From positions 26,053,729 through 26,117,728 of the forward strand of contig CM049314.1 in NCBI GenBank assembly GCA_026874595.1: a stretch of 64,000 nucleotides of DNA. The letters are read 5' to 3'. Position 1 is the stretch's first letter, and every line of letters begins with the position of its first letter. Position numbers and translations under genes: made by a program. The DNA comes from Sipunculus nudus. Lineage: Eukaryota > Annelida > Sipuncula > Golfingiida > Sipunculidae. Positions 33,300-45,054 of the stretch are shown piece by piece. The notes under the pieces were generated by a model, which was not told where the DNA came from, did no database searches, and was given only the letters and a program-made list of their open reading frames with translations.

Positions 33300-33855
33300 C
33301 TTTTTTAATAGAGTAAAATAACTTTAGTCGTCAGAGCGAAGAACTCCACGCCACGTCACCTCACCGCTAGATGGCGCCTTTAATATAAGTGATACATTCA
33401 GATAAATGTTACTTGCCAAACAATAATTCCTTTGGTTTTGCTTAGTTCCGCAGTTGTAGGGTTGGCTGTGTTTTCGACGTTGTAGGGCAAAAGAAATATA
33501 TACACGCATAAATGATGTACCTTAGGGTTATTTTATTACTGGGGCTTAGCTTCATATGTTGAAAAGGGATATTACGAGTAACTGGCAATAAAAAGGCAGT
33601 TTGATTTATGAAGAAATTAAATTTAATCTTTATGTGAATTATTGTCTTTTACAGTTTTTAATAAACTAAATATATATTCCCCGAACCATAAATGTTTGTT
33701 AAAAAGATAAAACATGCTTGTAAATAATATGAGCAAAAGTGTGTATCCAAACCATAAAAGTTTATCTCATTAACTTATCTTTTTAACCTAATTGGACATG
33801 GGAAATAAGATCTATCTTATACATTCTGCATGAGTATATGGAAAATGAATATCTG
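33300..33855. other. Stretch without recognised gene
   Basis: Contains CCGCTAGATGGCGCC at 33364-33378, which resembles an insect-type CTCF core; otherwise AT-rich with no gene or repeat seen. Confidence 0.4.
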
Positions 33856-33856
33856 A

Positions 33857-33858
<2 letters not shown>

Positions 33859-33918
<60 letters not shown>
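33859..33918. repeat. (AT)n microsatellite
   Basis: About 60 bases of AT dinucleotides with one G interruption. Confidence 0.95.
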
Positions 33919-34008
33919 GTCTCAAGTTAACTAAAATTGCGAGAATATTGAGAAATGTCCAAAACTGCCTAATGCATAATTCCTGCAGAGCATAATATAT
34001 TATCAAGT

Positions 34009-34238
34009 ACCTCACTGAACCTGCTACCGTCGGTTTCACGCCTTTGGCGAATAGCAGGGAGACTGAGGCTTGAGTGGTCTGGTAGGGTGAGACTGGTCAT
34101 TGTCATGGCACCGGAGCCGGCCCACAAAACACACTAGAACAAGACAACGTCCCCTCCCACTACACGAAACAACTCGCGGGTAAGACTGCCTGACGCAAAA
34201 GGTATGCCACCGACGATGGCAGGTTCCGTAAGGCACAT
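34009..34238. mobile_element. Foldback/MITE-like element between two (AT)n runs
   Basis: The left arm (ACCTCACTGAACCTGCTACC, TCGG...) and right arm (complement of ...CCGACGATGGCAGGTTCCGT) match imperfectly over about 56 bases. The ~110 bp centre is GC-richer than the flanks. No coding capacity. (AT)n runs lie 90 bp to the left and 6 bp to the right, suggesting insertion into, or growth of, an AT tract. Confidence 0.6.
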
Positions 34239-34239
34239 G

Positions 34240-34243
<4 letters not shown>

Positions 34244-34287
<44 letters not shown>
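34244..34287. repeat. (AT)n microsatellite
   Basis: About 44 bases of AT dinucleotides. Confidence 0.95.
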
Positions 34288-34289
<2 letters not shown>

Positions 34290-34299
34290 GCAATGCCAC

Positions 34300-37200
34300 A
34301 ATGCCCATCGGGTCAGTCGATCTAGGTCACATGTACAGATCAACTTTATGTTATTTTTATTTCCTCTGTCGAGCGGGCGAGCCGATTCACGAAAGCATGA
34401 AAAAAACCACAAAGGAACCCACTAATGTCCATGTCATATTCTCCTAATTTCTACGAAAGGGAAAGTATATAGCACGCACATTAATATCTAATAACCCCTG
34501 CATTGAAATTTCAAAGAAATGTCTTAGTTTAGGGGTCCGAAAGGAACAGTGCTGGAACGTCAACCATTAATTTGGAATTTATACAAAGAATCAGTACTCA
34601 AGGAGTGCATTTGGTGCAGTAAAAGGATATATTTAAAGTACTTCTAGTAAAATATCTACAAGGAATTTATATTGGAAAATGTATACAGTGATAAAGAGGA
34701 AGAAAGGATATACATGTATTAAATAAAGTATACTAGTGCCTCAGTTCACGTTTTCATGGACAGAGGTTCTAAATTATAGCGTTGTGTACAAACATTTAGG
34801 GTATATGTGCTTTCGCAAATGGGTAACTGAGAAAGCTGTTTGCGACTTGACTGAGAACGTTGCTATAATGGCAGGTATTTCAGGATCCTGTTTAATAAAG
34901 ATTAGAAGTCGTTATCTTTATGACATAAATTTTAAATTGCAAGGGCTTTACCAGAATGAACCTAAACACTGATGTACTAATATCATATATTTCCTTCTCT
35001 ACATCTCTCGGTCATATTTTAATATTTTCGGCCCAATGTTATCCTAAATATTACTTCATTTATAGGAATTTGGATTTTATCTTAGGGTTTCTCTGATGAT
35101 CGGTCTATAGTTCAAAGTCTACGCGTCTTGATAACAATACTTCCGTGGAAATTTCCACCTAATCCTTGGGCCTCATTCGTCTCTATGGGGCCAATATGAG
35201 CACCAGGGAAGTGAGCACATGGATATTTAGTACAACTGTCACCTGTTACATTTAAATTATTGTAAGAATTGAACAGGTATAAGGGGTATATTTGTTGAGC
35301 GTGCCAAGGGTATAAGGATACGTGAAAGACCTACGGGTCACGAACATACAGTTCATCATCTGATCCGTTATACCAAGGTAGGTGATCAACAAGTAATGAC
35401 ATCATAAATTCGTTTTTTTTAAACAGAGACACAAACTGAATATAGTGATACCATATACTTAAAAACAAGAAATGAAGAAGCAGAAGCAAGTAGCATATAA
35501 GAGTTAAAGAATGGTTATGTATTATTTAAATGTTATATTTCTGTTCTCAATATTGTAACACGCATTTTAATTAAGAGGGATGATTAACGAAACGGCTAGG
35601 TGACTTCCTGTTCGTCTTGAGTTTTGTTTGGTCGTATATGAGTTGTTTAAGGTAGTTGTTGCCTTTGAGGAATTGTGGTATAAAAAACAGTATGGTATGT
35701 CTGAGAGAAGAGTTCCATGGTTGAGACAATATTTGTTCATGAAATCCTTTATCTAAGACTGCAATTGAAGATTAACCCGGACACAACACAAACAACCTGA
35801 GATTGGTCAATCAGAGTTTAGTCCAAAAAAAGTCTCGATCGGGGACTTGTCCCTTTCTAATTCCGAGCACCATTGGATCTTGATTATGCCTGAAGAAAAT
35901 AATTTTATGAGTTTCTGGTCCAGAAAAAATCTTGACTTTTTACAGATCTGACCAGTTGAAACATCACTTGTATATATAGTTCTAACAATGATTTGAATCA
36001 GATTCAAGAGACAGAGGATTTCTTTAACATATGCATTTGATTGAAGTAAGTTTTCACCTAATTATTTCAGAATACTCATATCTGATCATAAGTTCTTTTT
36101 TGTCCACACATAAACCACACTGAAAGCCCTGCAATGCAATATTTCTAAAATGAAAATTGATATATTCTTTTAATGAGAATCTATGGTTTACATTATTCAT
36201 AACAAAGAACCCTAGTTAGAACCGTTACATGACAAGTAACTCAGTCGTCACAGAAGTAGAACTGGAGTTATCGCTGTAAAAAGATACAAGGATACAAATA
36301 AGAGAAAACGACGGGTTGATTGACTGTGTTTATTAAGAGATCAGAATAGATCACACGTGTAGAGGTTTAAATATTCATTAGCAGGACCAGAAGGGAATAA
36401 TTACAACGCTAATATTGAATGTGCTCACGTTGCCATCTGTTGGACATCCCATGTACCTGTTGTAATTTGTTACCCCTTTATGAGATTTGGAGCCCTGAAT
36501 ATGTACAAAATTGCTTTCAAATCCTCGATTTCGTTTATGCATTTGTACGGGCCTGAGTTGGGTGATACTTCTTTTGATACGGCGCCACATTGATTCACCG
36601 GAAATTAATGCCATAAAATTGACGCTGCGGGGACTGCTGTCATTTCTTAGTTCATGCTATCAATAGAAAGAAATATTACTTATACAGACATACATGGCGC
36701 TATAATTGCAGCTACTTCTTTAATCCCCTGTTCCATAGAAGCTGGGAATATACCAACCGAACTCGTCCGTCTATCCCCACCTCTGTCCAGTAAATTAAGT
36801 CTCTTGTACAAAACATTGGAACGTAATTAAGATGGCAGATGCATTTTATTGGTGTCTTCATCTTATTGTGCTTTTTGAAACATGATTTGGATTTAAATTT
36901 ATAAAGCATTCGCCATGTTGTTTAAAATCAAATCCCACAATATAAAAAGCAGGTATAAACTCGTTACGGTTTGTAAGTGACAGAAGTTTAAGAAAATCGA
37001 AAATTTGCTGTGATGCCCTCAATATTAACACCACTTCCATATTTCTCACATTTTAAGAATAAATAAAGAAACCGTTTTGGTAAAACAAGTGTTTTCTTGC
37101 TGGATGCCAATAACGTTTAGCTTTTAACTTGAATAACTTCAATGAATCATTCTCCATTAAAAAATGCAAGTTTACTAACTCTTAAATAAATCTTATTTCC

Positions 37201-38500
37201 TCCATATCTCGTATTCAAACTACAAAAACACCCAGAGAGCGCACTCCTCCGCCAAGGCAGCTCATTACCCAATTATGCATTATCAGAAAAACAGCATTTT
37301 TCCTGTACAAAATCCTGGATCCGGATCGCCCAAAATATGTTTTCAATTGTTTCTTGTAATAATGCCTAGCTCTCCTATAACTATTATAAGAAACCGATAA
37401 TATTTGTATGTCATATTGCTATTAGACAAACAAACTTGCCAACGCCAGCAAAAACATTACCCCGCCCCTTGGCGCAGGCGATAAGGCATATTATGATGTA
37501 ATTTTATTTTGATATGTTGACCGAGTGTGTCAAATAACATGACCAGTGAAAAAATTGTACCTCGCATCTTTGACTTTGAAGTGTGAGATGGCATGATCCT
37601 GGGATTTGTGTTTTGCAAAAATGGAACATACCTATCGAAATACTGGAACTGTTTGTATTACATTTTAGATCAACAGGGAGACGATTTCTCAATAACACTA
37701 CCCACGGCTTAAATGAAAACTGGTAAAGCCGAAAATTTGCAGACTTTTATGTGACTACTGAAAAAATACTGACATAAAATAGCTCTAGAAGCCCAGACGA
37801 AGGCGAATAAAAATATATGTAGCCTCCTTGACAACTAGCTGTCACAATCTGAACGAAAAAGTGTTTTGTTTACTTTTGTAAATCTAGCAGTCCATTCTAT
37901 GTGTCAATGTGAGGTTACTACGGCTACTCATAAGTAAAAAAATTGTTTTTTGTACCGTATATCCGACGGTTCAAGAAGAAGTCCATTTGTAATGAGCCTG
38001 TAAAAATACCCAGGCAAACTGTTGTACTCTTATGCAGTATCAGTAAAATGCAGCAAAATTGCAGACTTTCCTGCAAATATGAATTTTATTTACTCTTGCA
38101 AATCTACTTCATCATGCGCAACAAATTCTGAATATTGTAAAGGCAGAACTAGATACTCACTACAACCAATTTTTAGGATACTATAAAAATGATGTAACCA
38201 TGTCTTGTGAAAATTTATGTATTTATATTAATATTATGAAAATTCCGTTGCCTCACTTATTTTATGTGAGGTTATGGGCTGATGCCTGGCTGTGTTAAAT
38301 GTCACGTGCATTGTCAAAATTTGCATTTTGACATCAACTTGTTTTGTTGAAACAAAAGATATGACCACTTATTTAGGCCTATTTAATATTTTTATTGTAA
38401 GATGATGTTTACAAAGCAGTTGAACGAATATGCTAATAACTGTACTCTGTTTATACTCCGCAAGAAAATAATAAAATCTTTGAAGGTGTACGTGAGTTTG
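34300..38500. other. AT-rich stretch, no recognised gene
   Basis: No protein family, RNA gene or clear long repeat. A frame at 36378-36614 (-) has an ATG start and a possible donor (ACAACAG|GTACAT near 36460) and could be a small first exon, but there is nothing to support it. TGCCATCTGTTGG at 36431-36443 is a CTCF-like word. Confidence 0.45.
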
Positions 38501-38744
38501 AAAGGCGTCACTCGTCCACCAACAGGTGGCATTGAAAAAGTGGATTTCCAGGACTTAAGCCCTCCTATGCTAAAACAACGTTACCGCTTAAACCTTTAAT
38601 GTCAGGCTTGCAAAAGTCATTTTTCTTTGGGGTCTCTCTCCCACGCGGTGGCGGGGGCTAGAGTCATTTACATTCTTATTGCAACAAGGCCAGGGACAAT
38701 TTATAAACACAACTCACAAAACCATATCCGCATGTTCTACGTCA

Positions 38745-38868
38745 ATAAACTGACACCTTTCAGTGAAACTGGGCTCGCACGTCGAGTTACGTCATTGTTC
38801 CCTCTGATATCACAACCTACTCTCGACGGATGGCCATATTCTCACATGTTACGTCCCGTGTAAACAAA
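38745..38868. repeat. Dispersed repeat shared with 55300-55395
   Basis: Shared in order: GACACCTTTCAG.GAAAC, ACACGT/GCACGTCGA, TGACGTCA/TTACGTCA, ATGGCCATAT.CTCAC and CGTGTAAACAAA/GCGTAAACAAA. Diverged, non-coding. Confidence 0.65.
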
Positions 38869-38879
38869 AGTGTTACAAA

Positions 38880-40025
38880 ATAATTCATATAAATATAAAC
38901 CTGTCGAGCAAAGAGCATGATATATTGAGGAATTTGATAGCTATGATTCACTTCTGCCGGATTTGCCTCATCGGTTCATTTGGTGACTGATATTCAAATC
39001 GGATTTTATAATTTCCTTTTTGCACGGTTGGATGTACTTGGTCCAAAGCAACAGATGGATACAATTTCGGACATTCTTTTGTTTGGAGCTTGGGATTGCC
39101 AGTTTCACAAGTTGCACTTATTTAAAGAGGTCATCAATGTATTTGACTAATAGATTATACACCAGGTGATGGTGAACCTTCATGGCTTCTCTTTTATGAT
39201 CCGTACATGTTTCGCAACCTCTGTTTCTTCTTGCCAGCTCTGAGTGGGTCATGTGTTTGTGGTTTTCATGCTTTATGTGAATGCGCTTCCAGTCATGTCA
39301 ATTTTCGTATTGACTGAACTCTAGTTGAGCACGTCAGTTTGGTAGAAAGTCAACGATGCTATGCATTTACCATTGAGAAGGAAATCAGTTTTTTCACAGC
39401 ATTCGAATGGCCCTAGTTTTTTTATGGCTTATATTCTTTATTTTTTGCCTCCCAGGTAATATTATAATGTTGGGGTCTTAGACTATTCGTTTAATGTTCT
39501 AAGATGCAACTAAAGATTATTTTGTAATGGAAATTTATAGAATGTGTGATTTTTTTAAAGTTTGGCGACACGTTTCAAAAAGATTTGGAAGACGTTTGTC
39601 TTTACTATCACACAGTACGGTGTTTAAACCAAATTATGTTTCTGGCTAGGAACATAACAAATCAACATCATCCTACAAATTTAAAACAAATTTGCGTTTA
39701 TATACAATCTTTGCAGATGATGGAATGAGTGAAAGTGATAACACTACTGTAAAATTAATTTTTCAATGTTAAAACATAAAATATAATTTTTGTTTTCAAT
39801 TCCAAGATATTAAGAAATATTAGCTTTTCAATGTAAACAGAAATATATTGTTGAAATAAAAGAGTACTGTTAAGGGCTGACAAGTACAATTATTACGATT
39901 AATTCAATTTTAAATGTAATGAAATATATCAAAATAACAACCTAAAGTCAGGGGAATATAGCGTTATTATATTGTAGATTTACCTTTTGATTAATGTGAT
40001 ATATGTAATGCGGTTTCTTAAGATG
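38880..40025. other. AT-rich stretch without recognised gene
   Basis: Nothing beyond AT-rich DNA was seen. Confidence 0.5.
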
Positions 40026-40029
40026 AAAT

Positions 40030-40315
40030 AGGTACCGGACGTGCCGGTCCCTCGGGATGTAAGGTTATCGCAAATTACATTTTCCTGTCACACAGTCTAG
40101 TGCTGTGTATACAACTGCCAAGCTGGAACATAATTCAAAATGAATGATTGCACATACACGCAATCTCTCGGCTCAAAGACTGCATGCTCTTCTTTATCTT
40201 AACACCGAATAGCTTTGCGTCCGTTTCCTTCCCCTACTTGCTCTCTTAGCTTAAAGTGTCATTTATGGCTTCCTGTCAGCTGTGTGATTCATTGTTTTTG
40301 TTAAGTCAGAGTAAT
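40030..40315. repeat. Dispersed repeat, related to 28725-29000
   Basis: Same order of conserved words as the copy near 28.8 kb, 11.3 kb away in the same orientation. The unit is about 280 bp. Confidence 0.65.
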
Positions 40316-40319
40316 CTGC

Positions 40320-42820
40320 TGAGATCTAATGTGTACCTGTTATAAACTGAGGGACTGTGCTTCTCGATAAACGATTTCTCCTTCCGTAAACTCCTTCTGA
40401 AGTCTGATCTAACCGGTACAGTTTCAAACATATCAACTGAAAAGGTAGATTTTGACAGGATTATAATCCGAAAAGATTTGTGTCCGATTAAAAGTTTATA
40501 CTTTGTCACACTGTGTGGTACTCTACACTTGCGTGCAAACATATAAATGGAAGAAGAGAGGGAAAGATGGATTCAACAACTTCAACGGATTATTTTAAAC
40601 TAACATGAATTATGAATAAAATGTTTAACACCCTAATCGAACTTCTTTATTCCATTTGATAGGCTGTTCGTCAATAAATAAGATAGGACAGATTCATGCA
40701 TTTTAAATAAAATAATTTTTGCTAATTTTTGCAACTTTTCAACTGAAGATAGTTATATAAATTGATTTAAGACAGGGCAGCCGCATGCAGACCTCTCTCA
40801 AATAACATACTTTCGGACTAGCAGCTTATATCTAATGGTATCATAATGTTTGTAAAAGACATAGCTAAGCATAAGCAATGTTCACAGGATGAAGTAAGTA
40901 ATGAGTTAACCAAGAGAAAGTGATCAGAATTGTACAGGAAACTTCATTGTTTTGACACCAGTAAAAACCGTTTCCAATTAAAGGTATTGTTGCTACATGT
41001 TAAAGAGCTTCCACTTTGGATATTCCATACGAAAATCTTTATTATTTCTATTAACTTATAGGAAATGACTGAAAAAGTACCACATTTGAAAGTAAATAAA
41101 TCTTTCAGATGCTGATTCCATACTGGTTCAAGCAAATGACTCTCGAATCTATTAGCTGGTGATAAGGTCACTGTGAAACAACTCTGCAGCATTTATTTGC
41201 AGAGAACAACTGGAAGACTATATGCCGAGGATTTATATAATAGATTTTGAGGTATATGTCATAAATTTGAAAAAAAAATATGAAAAAATTGTCCAATGAA
41301 AGTATGCTATTATTTAATAAAAAAATCGCCGTCCGCCTTTTATAGGTCTTTTCTTATATCGACCTAGTTATCCAAAAAATACAGTTCTCTTTTTGTGAAT
41401 ATTTTTAGACTCTATCAGGTATAAATATAACTTCTTGCGGTCGTAATATTTTCTCACTGTTCATGCATTAGTGTACAGACCGTGTAGAATCTGGTTTTAA
41501 TGCATTTCTATAGGCTAATTACATCACAGAAATATATTAGAAAGCCAATGTAAATGTTTAAATTCCACATTTGTAATTTTTTGGTCTTGTAATGTACGGG
41601 TTTTCTTCCACACCAGCAACCTCACTTCAGCGCTACAGTTAACAGACTTTGATCGACTGAAATTGACTACTGAAAACCGCTGATATATTGTAATCTATAA
41701 GATGACTGGCCATGAACAAAATCATGGCAACATTATTACTTAGTTCAGCAATTTTTCTTTATATTTGTATTTCTCACGCCCCTGGGGAAACATCATGAAT
41801 GCTTGTTTGCACTTACAATATTTTCAGATTGGCAATTCCATCTGAAAGACAAACCACGATAAACATAACTTCTTATGATATGAAAGACAGACTGTCACAC
41901 ACGTTAACTGATTTGTGTGCAGGTAAAAATAACCAGTATTGTTACCATGAAATACGTATGTTTATCATATCTCGATAAACTTAGAAGTTACATTTAGAAA
42001 TCCTTGAACGGAGGTTACACCTTTAAACATGCAACAGATTTTTACCACATTGTATAACATTACAGCACACATTATCACGATTTAAAATGTTATCTAAGGT
42101 TACGTTATGCTTATTCTCCGGCACCTGATATGTCGCGCATGTACATTTTCGTATATCAACTGGAAAACCCATATTAAGGTAAACCGCCGCTGAATGCCCG
42201 TAGGGTGGAATACCTTGAAAAGAGATAATTTATCACTTTTTGACCATAAACTGTAATAGTGGGAGATATATAAGTGGCTAGAACTATGGATCATTGCTCT
42301 GAATGTAGATCTAGTCTTTGGCAGTGCAGAAATTTATATGGAATATTGTTTATGATGTATTATGAATTCATAAACTTAACCGGCACATTAAGTGACCAAG
42401 CTATTCATTGCGACTAAAATAACCCAGCACGATAATGTAAGGCACTATAACATTTTTCATAACAATATGATATTTTAACGCTTTTTGTAAAGATAACACT
42501 TATGCTTCTTCTGTCCTTTAAAACAAAAAGTCGTTAGTGTTCTAATGAGAGATAGTTATCGTTTTCATTCATTTTTATACAAGGCACAAAGGTTATTGTA
42601 TGATTATCGGACGAACGCAGTTTCATTTATCCAGACTGAAATATCCTCTTTTCTTCCTGAAAACCTAATTGCATTGGAATAATAATTAGAGAGAATAAGA
42701 GTTTGAAATAAATGAAATAATTTAAACAGTTATTTCGGTTTCCTAGTTTTATATAACCAATATCTATGAACAAATTACACTAAAGTAGCATTTCAGGGGA
42801 TAATATATCCCTGCATCACG
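40320..42820. other. AT-rich stretch without recognised gene
   Basis: No protein similarity, repeats or RNA genes recognised. Confidence 0.5.
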
Positions 42821-42827
42821 ACTATAT

Positions 42828-43056
42828 CTATTTATCATGACTGTTTGTTTTAGCTAGGACGCAGCCGGACAAAAAAGCTGCAACTGTATCTCCATAGATA
42901 TCAGAACCAGGGAAATAGGGGGTATATGGTTTAGGTAAATGGCCACCCCTACCCATAAACTTTGTCATCGTATCTCTAAAATCAGCAAGAACCGCAGGAT
43001 ATATCCAAATCTTCTGTGTATTCCGGTCATCGTTACTGTAAAAACTGGTCATCCAT
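42828..43056 (-). CDS. Candidate terminal coding exon, unknown protein
   Basis: On the minus strand CCTGAAACAG (acceptor, modest pyrimidine tract) is followed at 43056 by an open frame of about 76 codons to TAG at 42828-42830. The peptide is rich in Y, F, W, P and G with a balanced charge (for example W-I-Y-P-A-V-L-A-D-F-R-D and P-K-P-Y-T-P-Y-F-P-G-S-D-I-Y-G-D), unlike the low-complexity translations of the surrounding AT-rich DNA. I do not recognise a family. A stop in frame just upstream of the acceptor fits an exon edge. An internal ATG at 43052 also exists. It could equally be a decayed transposon piece. Confidence 0.25.
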
Positions 43057-43069
43057 CTGTTTCAGGCAA

Positions 43070-44990
43070 AAGGTATGCAGAGGCTTATGGTAGAATTGTA
43101 AATCCATAGAATAATACAAATCTTATAAATAATTGCTTCAATGCAATAATCAACTGATGTATATATTCTTGTAATGGTTCATGTGTTGATTGTTATTCAA
43201 CTGTCTAAGTTTTGCCTGATTTCACTCAGTTTTAAGTGTAACTTAATGAATGGTCTACTGAATGTTTTCCATACATTTTGTCCAATCTCGCCAAAGGAAT
43301 AATGACAGGTTAAAAGATGAAAAACTGACAAATACGTGGTAGGAAATCATTTTTCGGTTAAAACTATCAAAAATATGTAAATTCATAGTATGGGTCATCC
43401 AAGACCCCATTGTTTGCCTTAACGTTAAAGGTAACTAATTCTGTGGTCTTATTATGGATGACATTTAAGAATGTATTTAATTGAGGCAAAATGAACGAAT
43501 GAACGAATGAAATACTTAACTCATTAAAGTGACATACCCAATAATACAAAGTTCACATGCATATATATGAACATCCAAGACTAACAGGAGTTCATATGAC
43601 GCTCACTACAAATAAATCAAGTTAGCGTTCAGAAGTAGAAACAACTTTTCCCATGCATTGGCCCCTAGTGTCTGCAACTCTGTTATGGATTTTATGGAAT
43701 TAGCGTGAATACATGGAATATGTAGAGCACGAAAAAAAAATTTTATATGTTGAATGAAAAAATATCAGAAACTCATCAAATCGATTGACGAATTGTTCAA
43801 GTTACACATTGAAGACGAGCTTAAATGTATTTCCAGATGTTAATTAATCGTGCTTTATTCATGTATACTGATACTATTGACCATGTCTGATTCAAAAGGA
43901 AAGCTACGCATAGGTAGATTACGATAGTATTGTCGCTATTAGGTTAAGTGTAAATTAATCATATTGATCTATCACATAGGGTCTGGAATATTTCATGCTG
44001 TATCGGGTATTATGCGGCATTGTTTAAAGCCGAGAGGAGGTGCTCATATTATATGTATTGTATATTAGATGCACACAGACTTATCAATATGTGTCATATC
44101 AAAGTTAAAATATCAAAGTATTCTATATTCTACACCAGTTTTAGCAGAAGTGTTTAATGTCTGGTAATCATTCAATTAATAGTTAAGATCATGGTTACAC
44201 CTGATAGATTGGACACTATTTGAAGCTTCTGTATTATTTAAAATACTTTTTGATTGATTGACCCACAAGTGATTGACCCACCGTGAACCTTATCTAGGAC
44301 GTGTATGTTGAACTGTAGTTTCTGTATCTTAGAGCGTGTGTTGTGTTGGACATAATGTTGCTGTACTTGTGGTTACTACAGAATTTGAAATATGTGACAC
44401 GAGAGTAGGTGCAAAAGGCATTCAAAATATAATATTATTCTTTGCAGTATAGCCATGGAATGAATATCAGGAATCCCATTCTCAGTTTCTATATGTTGTG
44501 ATTTATGGGATCGTGTTTAATAATCCATTTTCACGTGTGAGGTTAATCAAGCTTGTTCCAGTTATCTAATCTGACAGTCTATTTAGGTCACTTAGGTATC
44601 AATATACCCTACTTTGATATCCTTTGTACGTTTCCGATATTTCTGTCCCTTAATAGTATTTTACCAGTCTATCGACATTCTGTGCTTCATTTTTTTTGCC
44701 CATATTCCCAGGTTCATTCGTGCGAAAATTGACCGTACATTTATAATTATTTATTTATTGTGCTCCAAACTCCGGAGAAGATACTTGATTAACACCAAAA
44801 TATAATCGATTCTTCCTTTTATTTATTGCAAACTCTTACCAGGGAAACCAAACGGTGTGGAAAACATAACTGAAAGAAACAATACACAAACCTTTATGTA
44901 TATGTCCGTATAAATTTCCTTTCCTTTCTGCATTCACAAAGTTGATGTCCGTAAAAATGACAATAAATTATTAGGTCAAAATATTCTCAT
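43070..44990. other. AT-rich stretch without recognised gene
   Basis: A small GAACGAAT tandem at about 43493-43509; nothing else recognised. Confidence 0.5.
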
Positions 44991-44992
44991 TT

Positions 44993-44996
<4 letters not shown>

Positions 44997-45050
<54 letters not shown>
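44997..45050. repeat. (AT)n microsatellite
   Basis: About 54 bases of AT dinucleotides. Confidence 0.95.

Positions 45051-45054
<4 letters not shown>

Noticed and set aside
36378-36614. 78-codon minus-strand frame as a first exon
   Set aside because: Start and possible donor exist, but there is no family match, promoter or downstream exon.
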